Positions 1 through 11,079 of a stretch of 28,007 nt of DNA are shown here, piece after piece. The position numbers and the translations under genes were made by a program. The stretch is taken from NCBI GenBank assembly GCA_021441665.1, contig JAGYYN010037353.1:1-28007 (forward strand), written 5' to 3'. This stretch comes from Euplotes cf. woodruffi 2 WChen-2021. Lineage: Eukaryota; Ciliophora; Spirotrichea; Euplotida; Euplotidae. How positions within the stretch are numbered: the stretch's first letter is position 1; each line of letters opens with the position of its first letter. Under the pieces are notes generated by a model that was not told where the DNA came from, searched no databases, and worked only from the letters and a program-made list of their open reading frames with translations.

Positions 1-1590
1 AAAACAAGATCTACGTATACGGCGGATATGACATCAAAGAAGGAGATATGAAGTCGATGTTCTGCCTCGACCTCAACGAGTCCGCACCTGAATGGCAAGA
101 AATCAAGCTCACCGGCGACCGTCCTGAAGGCATCTCAAGACACAGTGCAATCCTGTGGGACGATAAAATCTACTGTCTCGGAGGAGAACGAAACAATTTG
201 CAGATAAATAAGTTTTTCTATATTGATATCTCAGATACAAGAATGAATTACGGGCAGTTGTCAGCCAAGTGAACAGAGATCATTACGAATAAAAGCTCAG
301 CTCCGCTGCAGCTCGACTCGCACTCAGTCGTGATCTATCCTGAGTCTGACAACAAAGACGCAGATAAAATGATTGTGTTTGGAGGCTACTTCAAAAGTAT
401 CAAAAGCAACAAAATCTTTGAGTATAAATTTGAAGACAACATTTGGAAGGAAATTGTGCTTGATGTTGAAGAATTCGATAGGAAGATCGAAGAAGTCAAG
501 CACAGCATGAATGAATACGATGTGATCACTGACACTATCATGGAAGGATGAATTAATGTGCCAAGACCCAGAACCAATCACACGGCTGTGTATTACAAAC
601 ACGGAATGTATATTTTTGGAGGGTCTGACGAAAGCAATAATAAACTTAATGACTTTTGGAAGTTTGAATTTCAAAGTAACAGCTGGTCGATTATTAACCA
701 TATTTCTGCTGAATGTGAAGATAATCAACCAACAAAAAGATCAGGACATACAGCTAGTGTAGTTGGGGATAGAATGTATATTTTTGGAGGTCTTGAAGGA
801 ATTACTCATGAAACAAATGATTTTTATTTTTATGATTTTAAATCTGATACATGGAATGCCCTTCAATTAAAAATTTCAAATCCTGAGGAACTACATCAAA
901 TGAAACTTGATGGAAAGTCAAATATTGATCCAAAAGATCCATCACATGCATCTCACAAAGATGATCACATGAAGACTCAACTAAAACCTCAAAACTTTTC
1001 GCTATACGGAATTGACAACAGGTACAGCAAAGTATCAAGCCCAATGAGCAAAAAGCACCCATCGATTTTACGAAAATAACAAAAGTAAAAGCAAGTCGAG
1101 AAACTTTCCATTTACAAACTTGCCGTCTCCAAGTAACAAATTATCAAAGACATTTTACAACGATTCATTCAAGAAGTTACTTATACCGATATCAATCCCA
1201 AAGAAGGCAAAAGATGAAGAGGTTGAAGTCAACTCGCCAATTACTCTCGGTAAGTGACACTTGCAATGTATCAATATTTCCGAATATGAATATTTTATTA
1301 AAAATTAAATTTCCTTTAAACAGTCAATTTAATACTGCTTAGCGTTTAAAACATCGATCTTCTTAAAATCAAACGACGGGTTTGACCACGCGTACCACGT
1401 CCAAAAGCAAAAGAAAAAGAACAATGTGCAGGTGAACACAGACATAAAGAAGACAATCAGAATACCAACGATGATTCCATGTCCGAGAGACGGCTCTACG
1501 ATGACAGCGTGGAATCACAACCTCGTTGTATTTGGAGGAGACAGATACCAGATGACATTCAATGACATCTTTGTATACTCAATTCCATAA
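1..1590 (+). CDS. Kelch-repeat protein, 5' end outside window
   Basis: Partial gene, open from base 3. The product has several kelch blades, seen as repeated hydrophobic-GG motifs (VYGGYD near the start, YCLGGE, IVFGGY, YIFGGS, YIFGGL, and VVFGGD near the C-terminus), so it should fold as a beta-propeller protein-interaction module; partners cannot be told. The blade set is split by a charged Ser/Lys-rich insert at about 850-1440. TGA codons at 270-272 and 549-551 are read through as Cys. At 1074-1079 AAA-TAA-C is followed by a good frame one base later, the Euplotes +1 shift site. An intron at 1250-1342 (GTAAGT...TTAG, 93 nt) restores the last blade. The stop is TAA at 1588-1590. The family call is firm; the function is not. 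Confidence 0.85.
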
Positions 1591-1748
1591 GCGAACAGCT
1601 TGGTGCCTAACTTTCAGCTGGTACTCTAAGTTTTAGGTGTTAATACTTGATGCGGCTCAGTTTCAATCTCCAATTTTATTGTCATATGACTGCTTAGAAT
1701 TTAATATATCTGAACTGATAGTTAAAAATAATATTATTACTCGGCAAT

Positions 1749-3629
1749 ATGTTCGCAGATGAAGACAGAGAAGGTAGCTATGATAAGGCTAAGAACACCA
1801 CTCAAATTCAGAATAACTTAGATATTATTAAAATACGCGATGAGTCAGACCGCTCCAATTCTGTCAGCAGATTTCGGTCCAGAGACAACAGCGCCTCAGA
1901 AGTTGTTAAGAAAGCGTCTGAGTACTTATACTCAAACCAGCATATAATACAGAAGGCAATTCCGTCTGTGACTTCGAACTTACAGCAGCTTGTACGAGTT
2001 GAATCAGCCAAGTCTGATGTCAAAATAGATATCGAATCTGTGAAGCATTTTAACTCTGACCGATTTTATTCTTCAATTTCAAAACTGAATGAAAGTCGAA
2101 GCATGGGTGCCCTAAATAGGCTGAAGATCAGCAAGAGCACTGAAAGAAGCAAGTAAAGTTTATAATCTTGAAAACTCAGCTAATGTGTATCACAATTCCC
2201 CGTTTGTAGCTAATTCGAGATATCGGTATGTTATTTATTCATAATTTGAAGGAATTCACTTATCATTATAGGAAAATGAAATTTAACAACTCTCGAGTGA
2301 CAAATCAAGACCTTATCAAAATGACGCATCGAGTATTGAGTGCAATTAACAGTGAAAACAAAATTATAATAATCAATGAGGAAAATCAAAATAAAACTGA
2401 GACAAGATTAAACCACAAAAATTACTCTTCATTTGTCACAACATCGACGATTAAAAATGCGAACGACTCTTTAAGCGAGCTGAAGAAACTAAAAGCTGAG
2501 CAAATAATGCTGAGGTCAAATCTCAAAGAAGTGAATGATGTTCTTAGTGCGTATATTACACAGCCAACAAGCCATAAGTTTTTATTAGACTTCCTGCCGA
2601 AAGAAAAGAAATAAAGATGAAGAGGAAATCGCAAAACAACTAGACGCTCAGTTTGAAACCACAGTGCAAAGCAAACAACTGCTGGACAGAGAATACAATA
2701 GACTCTCCAGACTCTCAACTAAAGTCGATAAATATCAAGATTTTTCAGTCCAACTACGAAATCTTGATTTCGCGATAAAAGTTGAAAAACTGAGGAACTC
2801 AAATTTAAAAAACGAAAATTATGATATTTCGAGACAAATTTCGAACCTGAATAAAAATCCAGATTCGTACAAAAATCTTGTAAACGAGCTGACCAAAGAA
2901 ATCGAGAAAATAAGGCTAAAGACAGTAAAAGCTGAAATAATGATAAATAGTATCACCAATTAATTTTAATTTTACATAGAATGAACTGATGACAAAGAAA
3001 TATTGAAAGTTAAGATTCACAACCTCAAATCGAGAGAAGAAGAGATCTCTTTTGATTCACATGATGTCAAAGACATTAATGGTTTGGACTCAAAGGACAA
3101 AGCCGATGATTTTAAAGACAAGCAGTACTTAATTGCAAGAAAGCTTAAGACTCAGATTGCTAAAAATGAAAGCGCTCATAAACGAGCGAGAATTAAAATC
3201 TATGACCAAAATAAAGCGATCTTAAAAATACAGCAAGATATTAGTGATGTAAAACTCATGGTCAGACAGCAGACAGCAAAGGCATATAAGAAGAAATAAG
3301 TTCTTTAAAGTACTTAAAGCTATATAATTATATAGTTATGTACAATTATTTTTGACAAGTTTAAACAGCAATCTCAATCTCAAGAGCGTAGTCAAACAGC
3401 AGAAAAGCTTATTCTATCTAAAAACAACTAGTAATGCATATCGAACTCCCAATCATCTTTTATTTATTCGTTTTCTAAGATTTTTTACAGCAGCCTGATG
3501 CGCGAAAAGCGAAGAAAGTACGGCACAGAGGACAGTACCAAAAGCCCAAAACAAAAAGGTGCAATACTAAAAGTCAGATTTAAAGATATTGAAAATAACG
3601 ATGGCAGTGATAATCAAAATTTAAGCTAA
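1749..3629 (+). CDS. Coiled-coil protein with three stop/shift sites
   Basis: No family recognised. The model gives about 560 aa: a Ser-rich N-terminus followed by long Glu/Lys/Leu heptad stretches typical of a coiled coil (about 2460-3299), ending in a short basic-acidic tail. Introns: 2226-2271 (46 nt), 2950-2979 (30 nt), 3310-3368 (59 nt) and 3431-3490 (60 nt). Shift sites: AAG-TAA-A at 2151-2156, AAA-TAA-A at 2609-2614 and AAA-TAA-G at 3294-3299. The first may instead be spliced out by a 119-nt GTAAAG...ATAG intron at 2153-2271, which also keeps frame. TGA at 2982-2984 reads as Cys. The stop is TAA at 3627-3629. The last two exons rest only on frame continuity, so the C-terminus is less sure. 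A structural or cytoskeletal role is a guess. Confidence 0.7.
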
Positions 3630-3653
3630 TTATAACAAATATTGAAACTGTCC

Positions 3654-3724
3654 CTCGTGGTACTCATTCACGAGCTCTTCGGTATATTTTGAGTGAATCT
3701 GGCAGAGCTGCATAATAATATACC
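3654..3724. other. Spacer island with crossed inverted repeats
   Basis: This stretch is more GC-rich than the surrounding spacer. Perfect complementary segments are 3654-3659 with 3669-3674 (CTCGTG/CACGAG), 3673-3678 with 3704-3709 (AGCTCT/AGAGCT) and 3681-3688 with 3717-3724 (GGTATATT/AATATACC). The last two pairs cross, as in an H-type pseudoknot. It could be a structured RNA. Alternatively the minus strand holds a short open frame ending with TAA at 3630-3632, directly next to the stop of the plus-strand gene. I cannot choose between these, and chance is not excluded. Confidence 0.3.
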
Positions 3725-3921
3725 TTGACTAATCAATATTAAGCGTATGTTTATTAAAAGGAGACAAAGCAGGGGTCAAAATCATATTTAGTTCGAATCT
3801 CCACTCACCGATATTAAATAAAAATATTACCGTTATCAAACCTAATTTGCAGCACAAATCAACTGGGATTCACTGCAGTCCGCTTCAAAGTTAAAATTTA
3901 AAATTATAAATTAAATTCAAA

Positions 3922-5596
3922 ATGATTGACGCACAGTATGAGACCTTGATGCGAGAGAATATGAAGCTCGAGAGGGAGATCTCAGAGCTCAAGGAGATGC
4001 TCGAACAGGAAAGATCAGAAAAGTCTCAGTTGTTCGATATTAATGAAGATAATAAAGTACTTATCTCCAAACTCGCGAAGGAACTTGATGTCGCTAAGAA
4101 AAAGCTGACTGAAGAACTTGTCGACAAACGTGAACGCAAACTTAAATATGATGCTGAGGCTGAACGCCTTAGGCATGAAATCGACCGCAGACAGAAGGAA
4201 ATTGAAGCGATTCAGTGACAGGCTGTTGAACCAGTCGATATGGACATATTGAGACTCAAGACGCGAAAAGAGTTTGAAACAGCTCACGCTCTCGAAATTG
4301 AAGAAAAACAAAACACTATTAATAAGCTTATCGAAGAAAGAAATGAACTCAAAAGAGAACTGCAGTTCGTCAACACTAAGCATGATAACATGAAGTTTGA
4401 CTTCCAAAGAGACATCGAAAGCAATAAACTCAAGTATAGAGAGGAACTACAAGTTGTCTTGAAAGAAAACGAAAAACTGCAAAGCCAAATTGAAAACAGC
4501 AAAGAAAAGGAACTCTTGCGACAGACTCGAAGAGACCTTGAAGAATCAAAGAGAAGACTAGAAGAAATTCACAAAGAATGCAATGACTTGCGAAAAGACC
4601 GTGATAAGCTAAAAGACGATAAAAATGACCTCATTATTTCCTTTAATAGAGACGTGGAGGACGAACGCAGTAAGAAGCGAGATGCGATCGCGCAAGGAGA
4701 CAAGCTTAAGTTCAAAATCAGAGCTCTCGAAGACGACCTGCAAAAGCATTTATACGAGATTGACAAAAAAAATCAGCAAATTTTAAAGCTAAAAAGTGAA
4801 AAGCAAGCGTTCTCAGCGCAGATCAACGAGAAAGACCTTTCCATCGAGATCTTCAAGCGTCAAATTAACGAATGCAGAGATCAGATCAAAGACAAAGAAA
4901 ACGAAATTCAAGCGTACCTCAGGAGGAAATCAAATGAGCAGACGGACTTCGAACTCGTCGAGAAGAGACGGTTCGAGAAGCTACAAAGCGACCTTGATTC
5001 GCTCTCTAAAGAATATAGAGTTCTCGAATGCGAGCGCAACAGCGACCGAGAAAAACACTTAGAACAGTTCGGAAGGCTCGAGTCGAACTATAATAACAGA
5101 TGTGAGGAGAACAGGAGACTAAAGAAGAAAATTGAACAACTCGAAAAAGAACTGACCTCGATTAAGATGGAACACGATCACAAGAGCGACGAGTTCCTTG
5201 TCATCGACCGAGAGTATCGCAAGTACCAAGATCAAAATCGACAACTGCTAGTCGATAACGACGAGCTGAAGACAAAAGCTGAAGAAGCGAGAATTGAATT
5301 GAAACTTTTAGAAGAAAAGACTCAAAAATAGCATAAAGTCGTATCAACTTAGTAGCGAGGCTTGGACTCGCGAAAAGAAGGATATGGAGAATAGGATTGT
5401 TCAGCTGCTTAAGACTCTTGAAACTTATAAATCGGAAGGAACAAAAGATCAGCTGATTGAATATAAAAAGAAAACTAATGAATATAAAAGGAAAGTTAGA
5501 ACAGCTAATGACACGATTTATAAACTAAGCAAGAAGCTTGCTCTTTTGGGAGAAGCTGTCATCGAAGATCAGGAGAATTTTAATAGGAATTATTAA
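3922..5596 (+). CDS. Long coiled-coil protein (about 557 aa)
   Basis: Almost the whole product is heptad-rich coiled coil dominated by Glu, Lys, Arg, Leu and Asp, starting MIDAQYETLMRENMKLEREI. This composition is common in ciliary, basal-body and other cytoskeletal proteins, but I recognise no specific family. TGA at 4216-4218 lies in the middle of the coiled coil and must be sense (Cys). At 5326-5331 the sequence AAA-TAG-C interrupts the frame; skipping one base gives SIKSYQLSSEAWTREKKD and the coiled coil resumes until TAA at 5594-5596. No intron is needed. Ending at the TAG would remove about 88 residues. The coding claim is strong because the frame is long and uniform on both sides of the shift. 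Confidence 0.85.
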
Positions 5597-5730
5597 ACAT
5601 AAAATTTCATTTCAATATAATAAAAAATAAAAAACTAAATTAATTGATTTATTTTTGAATATGTTTTATTTTAAATTTTTGCTGTTAAATTTATTTCATC
5701 TTTATTATGAAAACTAAAAATATTGAAGTT

Positions 5731-8700
5731 TTAGATTAATAACTTATCTTTGAATTCTTCTAATTCTGGGAATGCTGCAATTAATATGTTTGAGCTTTCA
5801 TTAAACTCACTTTGCAAATGTTCAAGTTTATGATCTCGTCTGTTTTCGCTTTTTATTAATAATGATTTGTACTTAAAACGTCCTGACTCTTTTACAACCT
5901 ATAGATGTATTAATCAAAGTAACCGTACCTCTAAAATGAAGTCTCTTGCGACTAACAGCAGATCTTGCAGTAAGTACCTCTCTGATAGCTTCGCCAGTAT
6001 TCGATATAAAAATACAGTTCTATAAATCGCTTTGTAGTTATTGGGAAAAAGATCAACAGAATCGTCGATTTCCATAATATTTTCTCTCTGAGGGTCGTTA
6101 TCCTTCTTTTCACTCATCTCAGAGTCAATAAAAATCGAGTTAAGGTCTTTCAGCGAGCTCATTATGAGTTTTTGGATTCAGTGCATTGCCGAGGAAAAGC
6201 TTTCAATCCGCTCAATCAGCACTCCCACGAGATCGATGGGGAACATTTGGTTTATGATCAAGTCGATAATGTTGGTGTGGTCTTCAGCAAGCATATCCTG
6301 CATTTTATTTACATAGAATACTGGTGATCATCTGGACTTGCGATTCATTTTTAATTTCAGTCTGCGAGAGGATGATGACATCAAGCATTCACTGGATGAT
6401 CACGCATTTGTAAATGACCCATTCGTTTCTTAGCAAAGACTCCGCCTCTTCATCTCGATACTGCATCATTCTTTTTAACGTCTGGTGGTACTCCACATCC
6501 ATGATGATTCCGATGCAGTCGCACCAAATGCGCAGAAGTGTCTCGCTTGTCAAGACTCAGTCTGTGAGATTGAAGTTGAATCAAGAAAGTGTTGTGATTT
6601 TCTTTTCTTTCTTTAGATTCCCTAATAATTGGTTGTGAAAGTTCTCTGAAAACAGCAGATTGGAGACCCCGTACTCCTGGTAGTTGTTGAAAAACTCATC
6701 GAAGGAATAACGGATTCTAAATCTTCGATATCTCCTTCCAAAAAATCTAATGACGGTTATTGCGGTTACATAAGGCTTCTCTGACAAGCTGAGGTGGTAT
6801 GAGTGAAGCTCGTCCACATTGTTGTTGTCTGTCAGCGATTCAAGTGCTGAAGACAGACTGATCTTATTTCCAAGCCTCACGTACTTTTTGTCTTTATTGG
6901 TCTTCAAAAACTCATTTATTATCAGCACTTGCGAGTTAAAGTACTGAGGAACTTGGAATATGCACAGCTTCAGTATTTTTGAATAAATACTTTCTTTTAT
7001 ATCGGACCCAGCACTGTAAATTGGTTGGTTGCTATAGTTATTTCTCAGTGTAGTCCAGTAGCCTTCTCATATTGAAGTCTTTGAACCGTTGGATTTCAAT
7101 TTCGCATATTTCGAAGCCGGTAACGAGATAGTCGACTTTGTGAGCTTCAATCCATTCGAATATCATTTCGTTGTGGTGAAGGATGTAGTATATAATTGCA
7201 ATTTTATTCTCGATGCCAAGTTCTTCATTCATTGTGAACTTAGTTTCTTCAACCCTAATGTCTCGCTTCTCTTCGATGTCGTTGATATCTACCTTTTGAT
7301 CTTCAGAGTCTTCGTCTGAGTTATCGTTAATCAGCAGTTTCGTTAGCTCATCGTAGCTTAGATCGAGCCCGTTTAGTGAAAGGAAGAACTCGTCGTTCTC
7401 CATCATGATCCTTTGCTTCTCGTGAGAGCTATGCGACTTGCCAAATAGCCGAATGTAGGCTTGGAATCTTAGCTTGATGTAGCTTTCAATCAGGCTGAAG
7501 AGCTTTACTAAATCGCTTCCGTGTTTGAGTGCTTTTCTAAAGCACTTTTTGATGCACTTCATGAAGTCCAGCATTGTTTTGGTGTTTTCTGCTTGCTCAG
7601 GACTACATGTTTACTTATCACAAAGATTACCTTTTAGTAAGGATGTCATTCTTGTCGATGTTGAAGTACTGCTTGTACCAGTGCTGACACACAGCAATTC
7701 AGTTGTTGAGGATCATCGCGTAATTGTTAAGCACAAGATCTGCTTCAATAGGGCGGTCCAACTATTATCAAAATAACTACGAGCGACTTACCAAAATCTT
7801 TTCATTTATAAGATTCCTGCCTTCGTGAGAGTACAGACTTCTCATGATAATTCTGACTAGTGGTACTTTATCGATTTTAATGGTAATCATATTCTTTAAA
7901 TTTTTATTTTGAATGTTCACTGATGTCTGTTCGCCTTTGAGGAACAAAATCTGCATCGACTCGTCGTAAGCTTTGGAATAATTAAAATGTGGGTCAATGA
8001 GACAAGTTTGGTTGATTTCAAAATCAAAAATGGATCATTTAAACATGTGCAGACTAACTATCGCTGAATTGCAAATGCAAAAATCAACTATCTTGTCTTG
8101 TGATATTACGACTTTTGGACTTCCGAGGAGAAAAAGAATTGACTTGTTTAGATACTCCCAGAAAGCTGTTTGTCCTAATCAAAATTAGAGAGTAAAGATT
8201 ACCTGAAGGAATGTAAAGCGCTATCATGAACAGCCGATTGACTTTGTAATCATCGTGCTTTTTAATTATAGTCTTTAGCTTCGGCATGAAGTCAGTCTGA
8301 AATAAAAATATCCAGTTACAGAAGTAATACTCAAGGTAGACCATTAATCAGTGGTGGCTTGAAAGATCTGCTTTTAGTGGGATTTTAGTACAGAAATCGC
8401 GAAACAACTCCTGAATCTCGTTTCCTAGATTCTTCAAAAATATCGATATATTTTCTTGCCGATCATTAATTTTCGTTGTGTTTAGCTGAAGAAAATAAAT
8501 CGTCAAGTGGAAAATAAAAGTAATCATATTTTTGAATTCATAAGTCCCCTGTTCTCAGGCCCAACTTCGTAGCAGCTTGACATAAAACATATTGTCATTT
8601 GTGATTCAGTCGATGAAGTAAAATCGATCGATTTGGTCTAAATCCTCGTCAAAAATTCGTAAAATATTCATAATTTCTATAGATTTCGGACATCTGTATC

Positions 8701-9411
8701 TCTGTACCTCATCGCTCATAGCGTTGTCTCTTTTTGAAGAATTGTGTTTGTATAGAAATTTGAGCATTACATGAGAGGGAAGTTTGGCCGATATAAGCTC
8801 ATTAAACAAGATCTGAAATAGCTCGAAGCCTTGCTTATTCCTGTTGATCTGTTCTTTTTCAAGTCTTTTGACAATCAGCACATAAGACGAAGCCAGGTGG
8901 TCAACTATCACTGGGTTTTCAAATGAGTCTATATTAATGATTTGATTTTATTCAATACAAAATCTTTCAGTCTATTAAAAAATAAAGTTTGCTATATTTT
9001 AAATAAATCTCACAAAAAGATTGATTTATTTCTTGCTTAGATTTGTATTTAATTCAGCATGAAAACTGATTTTAATATATTTGTAGCACGACTTGATAAA
9101 TCGAGTATTTTTGTCTTCTGGTTGTAAAGCAATTCAAAACTTGACCACAATAATATAAACTCAGCATCTGTCAACAGCAGAGAGCTCAAATATCTCTTAG
9201 TGAATCGAGTCATTTTAAACTAACTGCAAAACAAAGTAGAAAAACTCTGCATAAAATCAAAATATCCAAATGCAATTTTTATTGCATGCTTACTAATATT
9301 GTCGATTCCAAGGATCTTGTCGATGAATTCGAAGACTTTGTCAGCGATCTCAGAGTCACTGTTCGGATCGGCGGTGTATTCATCTTTGGAGTAAGATAGG
9401 TCAACCTCCAT
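5731..9411 (-). CDS. Large helical protein of unknown family (about 1170 aa)
   Basis: The model runs from ATG at 9411 to TAA at 5731-5733. The product is Leu/Ile/Phe-rich with regularly spaced amphipathic helices, like a HEAT-type scaffold, with an acidic insert near 7200-7350; no catalytic motif was seen and I do not recognise the family. Introns: 9247-9293, 8175-8202, 7762-7791, 7603-7630 and 5899-5928 (28-47 nt, GT...AG). Shift sites: GTT-TAA-A 9215-9220, AAT-TAA-A 9049-9054, CAT-TAA-T 8934-8939, AAA-TAA-C 7038-7043 and AAA-TAA-A 6305-6310. Several TGA codons read as Cys. After removing introns and five skipped bases the length is a whole number of codons. The first third (9411-8900) is the least certain part because its three shift sites lack AAA. 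Confidence 0.65.
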
Positions 9412-9504
9412 TTGTAATTCTTTTAATATTTAGCAATATTCGATTATAAAAATCAGCTGCAGTATAAAATGTAATCAGGACGGTTGAACTGAATTCTTTG
9501 ATGA

Positions 9505-10936
9505 TTAGACGCTGGATTGTTGCGGCTCATCAGTTTCAAGTGCATTTGCATGGCCTCCAAAGAAGCTCAGCAGTTTTGAGTAGATTTCTTTAAACTCAAA
9601 CAGGTCTCCTTGATCTAAAGAGACTTCGACTCAGTGTTTTTCTCCGTGCTATGTGCATTAGTTAAGTGTCAAGCTTACCTTTAGAATGTTTACGATAATA
9701 TCGATGTTGTCTTCTTTTGAATCAGCAAATTTAAGCTTAATTTGCAGTTCTTTATTACTTAGGGAAACCGACTTGGCCTGCTTCTCGCCGTAATCGAATA
9801 CAGTTGCGACTAATTGGATTAGAGGAGAAGTCGAGAAGAACTTCGTGTATCTTGTGAACTCTGGAGTATACTCTTTCTCTTCTAAGTTCTCGATAGATGT
9901 GAAGATATCTTTAGTCTCTTCTAGTTCGTCAGAAACTGATCGAGAAACTGAAGGAAAGCTGCTGTAAATTGAAGACTCAAGATAACTCGGAGCATCTTGC
10001 GACGCTTGCATGCTTTGAGCTCTGATCTTCTGTTTTCTTTCGTTGAACTCCTTAATGATCTCTTCTTGTGAAGGAACTTCGCCGTTGTACCAGTCGTTTT
10101 GTTTGATTTCAGAGAGCGATGGCCTTGCGTGAGGGTCTCACGAAATCATCCAGTTTATGAGCTGCTTGAACTCTTTTGAGTAGTAGTTTGGGTCGTTTTT
10201 GTTCCTTTCGAAGACCTTCCAGAATAGGTCAAGTCTGTTGTTTGAGACTAACTTGTAATACGAGTCTTTTGAATCTGCTTTGTAAAACGGATTCGCCTGT
10301 GATACTAAAGTAAATAATACAACTCCTGCCGAAAAGATATCAGCTATGTGGCAGTTGTATTTTTGATTGTTTATTACTTCCGGAGCACAATACGATCCCG
10401 ATGAGCTATTAGATACTCATGTTGCATATGTCGTTGCTTTGTGAAAATTTCTGAGCTTGATGTTGAAATTTTCATCAAGCATGATGTTATCAAGATTAAT
10501 TTTAGAATGAGAAATTCCGAGAGAATTCAAATGCTCAAGCAAATCAATTAGTTGATGAAAGATGAATCTTGCAACAGCCTCATTAAATGGTCCAGTTTCA
10601 TTTAAGATTTCATATAGTTGTCCACCTTTTAACATCTCAAATACTCAGTATGTTCCGAAGAACTTATTTACCAGATTTTTTGACTCACTCCTGATTAACT
10701 CCATGGGAAAGCATTCTTATTCAATTTTTATGACTAACTTCATTAAGCATATTAATTTCATTAATGATATAATCGACTAACGGGTTATCGTCATCTCAGA
10801 GTTTAATAATAGCGATGTCTCCAGTGCCTTTGTGTTTTGCAAGCTCGATCCTAAATCTTAGTTCGTTCAAAATCTACCTTGATTCCGGTGTTTTCTTTAA
10901 TGTCCGAATACATACGTATGATCCGACTAGTGCCAT
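9505..10936 (-). CDS. SNF1/AMPK-like pseudokinase
   Basis: About 457 aa. The kinase fold is recognisable: AIIKL holds the VAIK lysine (Lys36), a helix-C Glu lies near residue 51, and APE (175-177), subdomain IX (ADIFSAGVVLF) and the ARPS motif follow. The C-terminal part (about residues 340-440) resembles a KA1-type domain as in SNF1/MARK kinases. Key catalytic motifs are gone: the Gly-rich loop reads KKTPES, HRD reads HSK (134-136; bases 10501-10509) and DFG reads RNF (153-155; bases 10444-10452). Phosphotransfer is therefore unlikely; a scaffold or regulatory role is inferred. Introns lie at 10851-10877 (27 nt) and 9649-9678 (30 nt). AAA-TAA-G at 10664-10669 is a +1 shift site. TGA=Cys in the segment SCDPHARPS (10138-10140). 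Confidence 0.85.
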
Positions 10937-11079
10937 CTTTATAAATAAAAATTCAATTGTATTACCAAAAATCTTTATTTATTGCTAAATTGAACGTAAC
11001 ATAGATTATAGCGTTTGTAGATTTTATTAAAATTGAACGAGAAAATGCAGTTCAACAGATTATCCATTATACCAAATAC

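Noticed and set aside
270-272. TGA read as Trp (as in Blepharisma or Mycoplasma) because it falls where kelch repeats often have Trp
   Set aside because: TGA sits at the catalytic Cys of the phosphatase and at a Ser/Cys site in RAD51, while conserved Trp positions (MND1 NRW, Myb KW and KWR) use TGG. Cys fits; Trp does not.
3760-3810. tRNA, suggested by TTCGAATCTCC
   Set aside because: The bases flanking the TTCGAAT loop cannot form a T stem, and no acceptor or D arm is found upstream.
4015-4766. Minus-strand open frames over the coiled-coil gene
   Set aside because: They are antisense shadows of Glu/Lys-rich codons, giving Phe/Ser/Leu-rich nonsense.
9220-9300. Unspliced reading of the 5' end of the large gene (SKHAIKIAFGYFDFMQ...)
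   Set aside because: It runs into an in-frame TAG that no +1 shift repairs; the GTAAGC...TGCAG intron at 9247-9293 followed by a shift at 9215-9220 gives a continuous frame instead.
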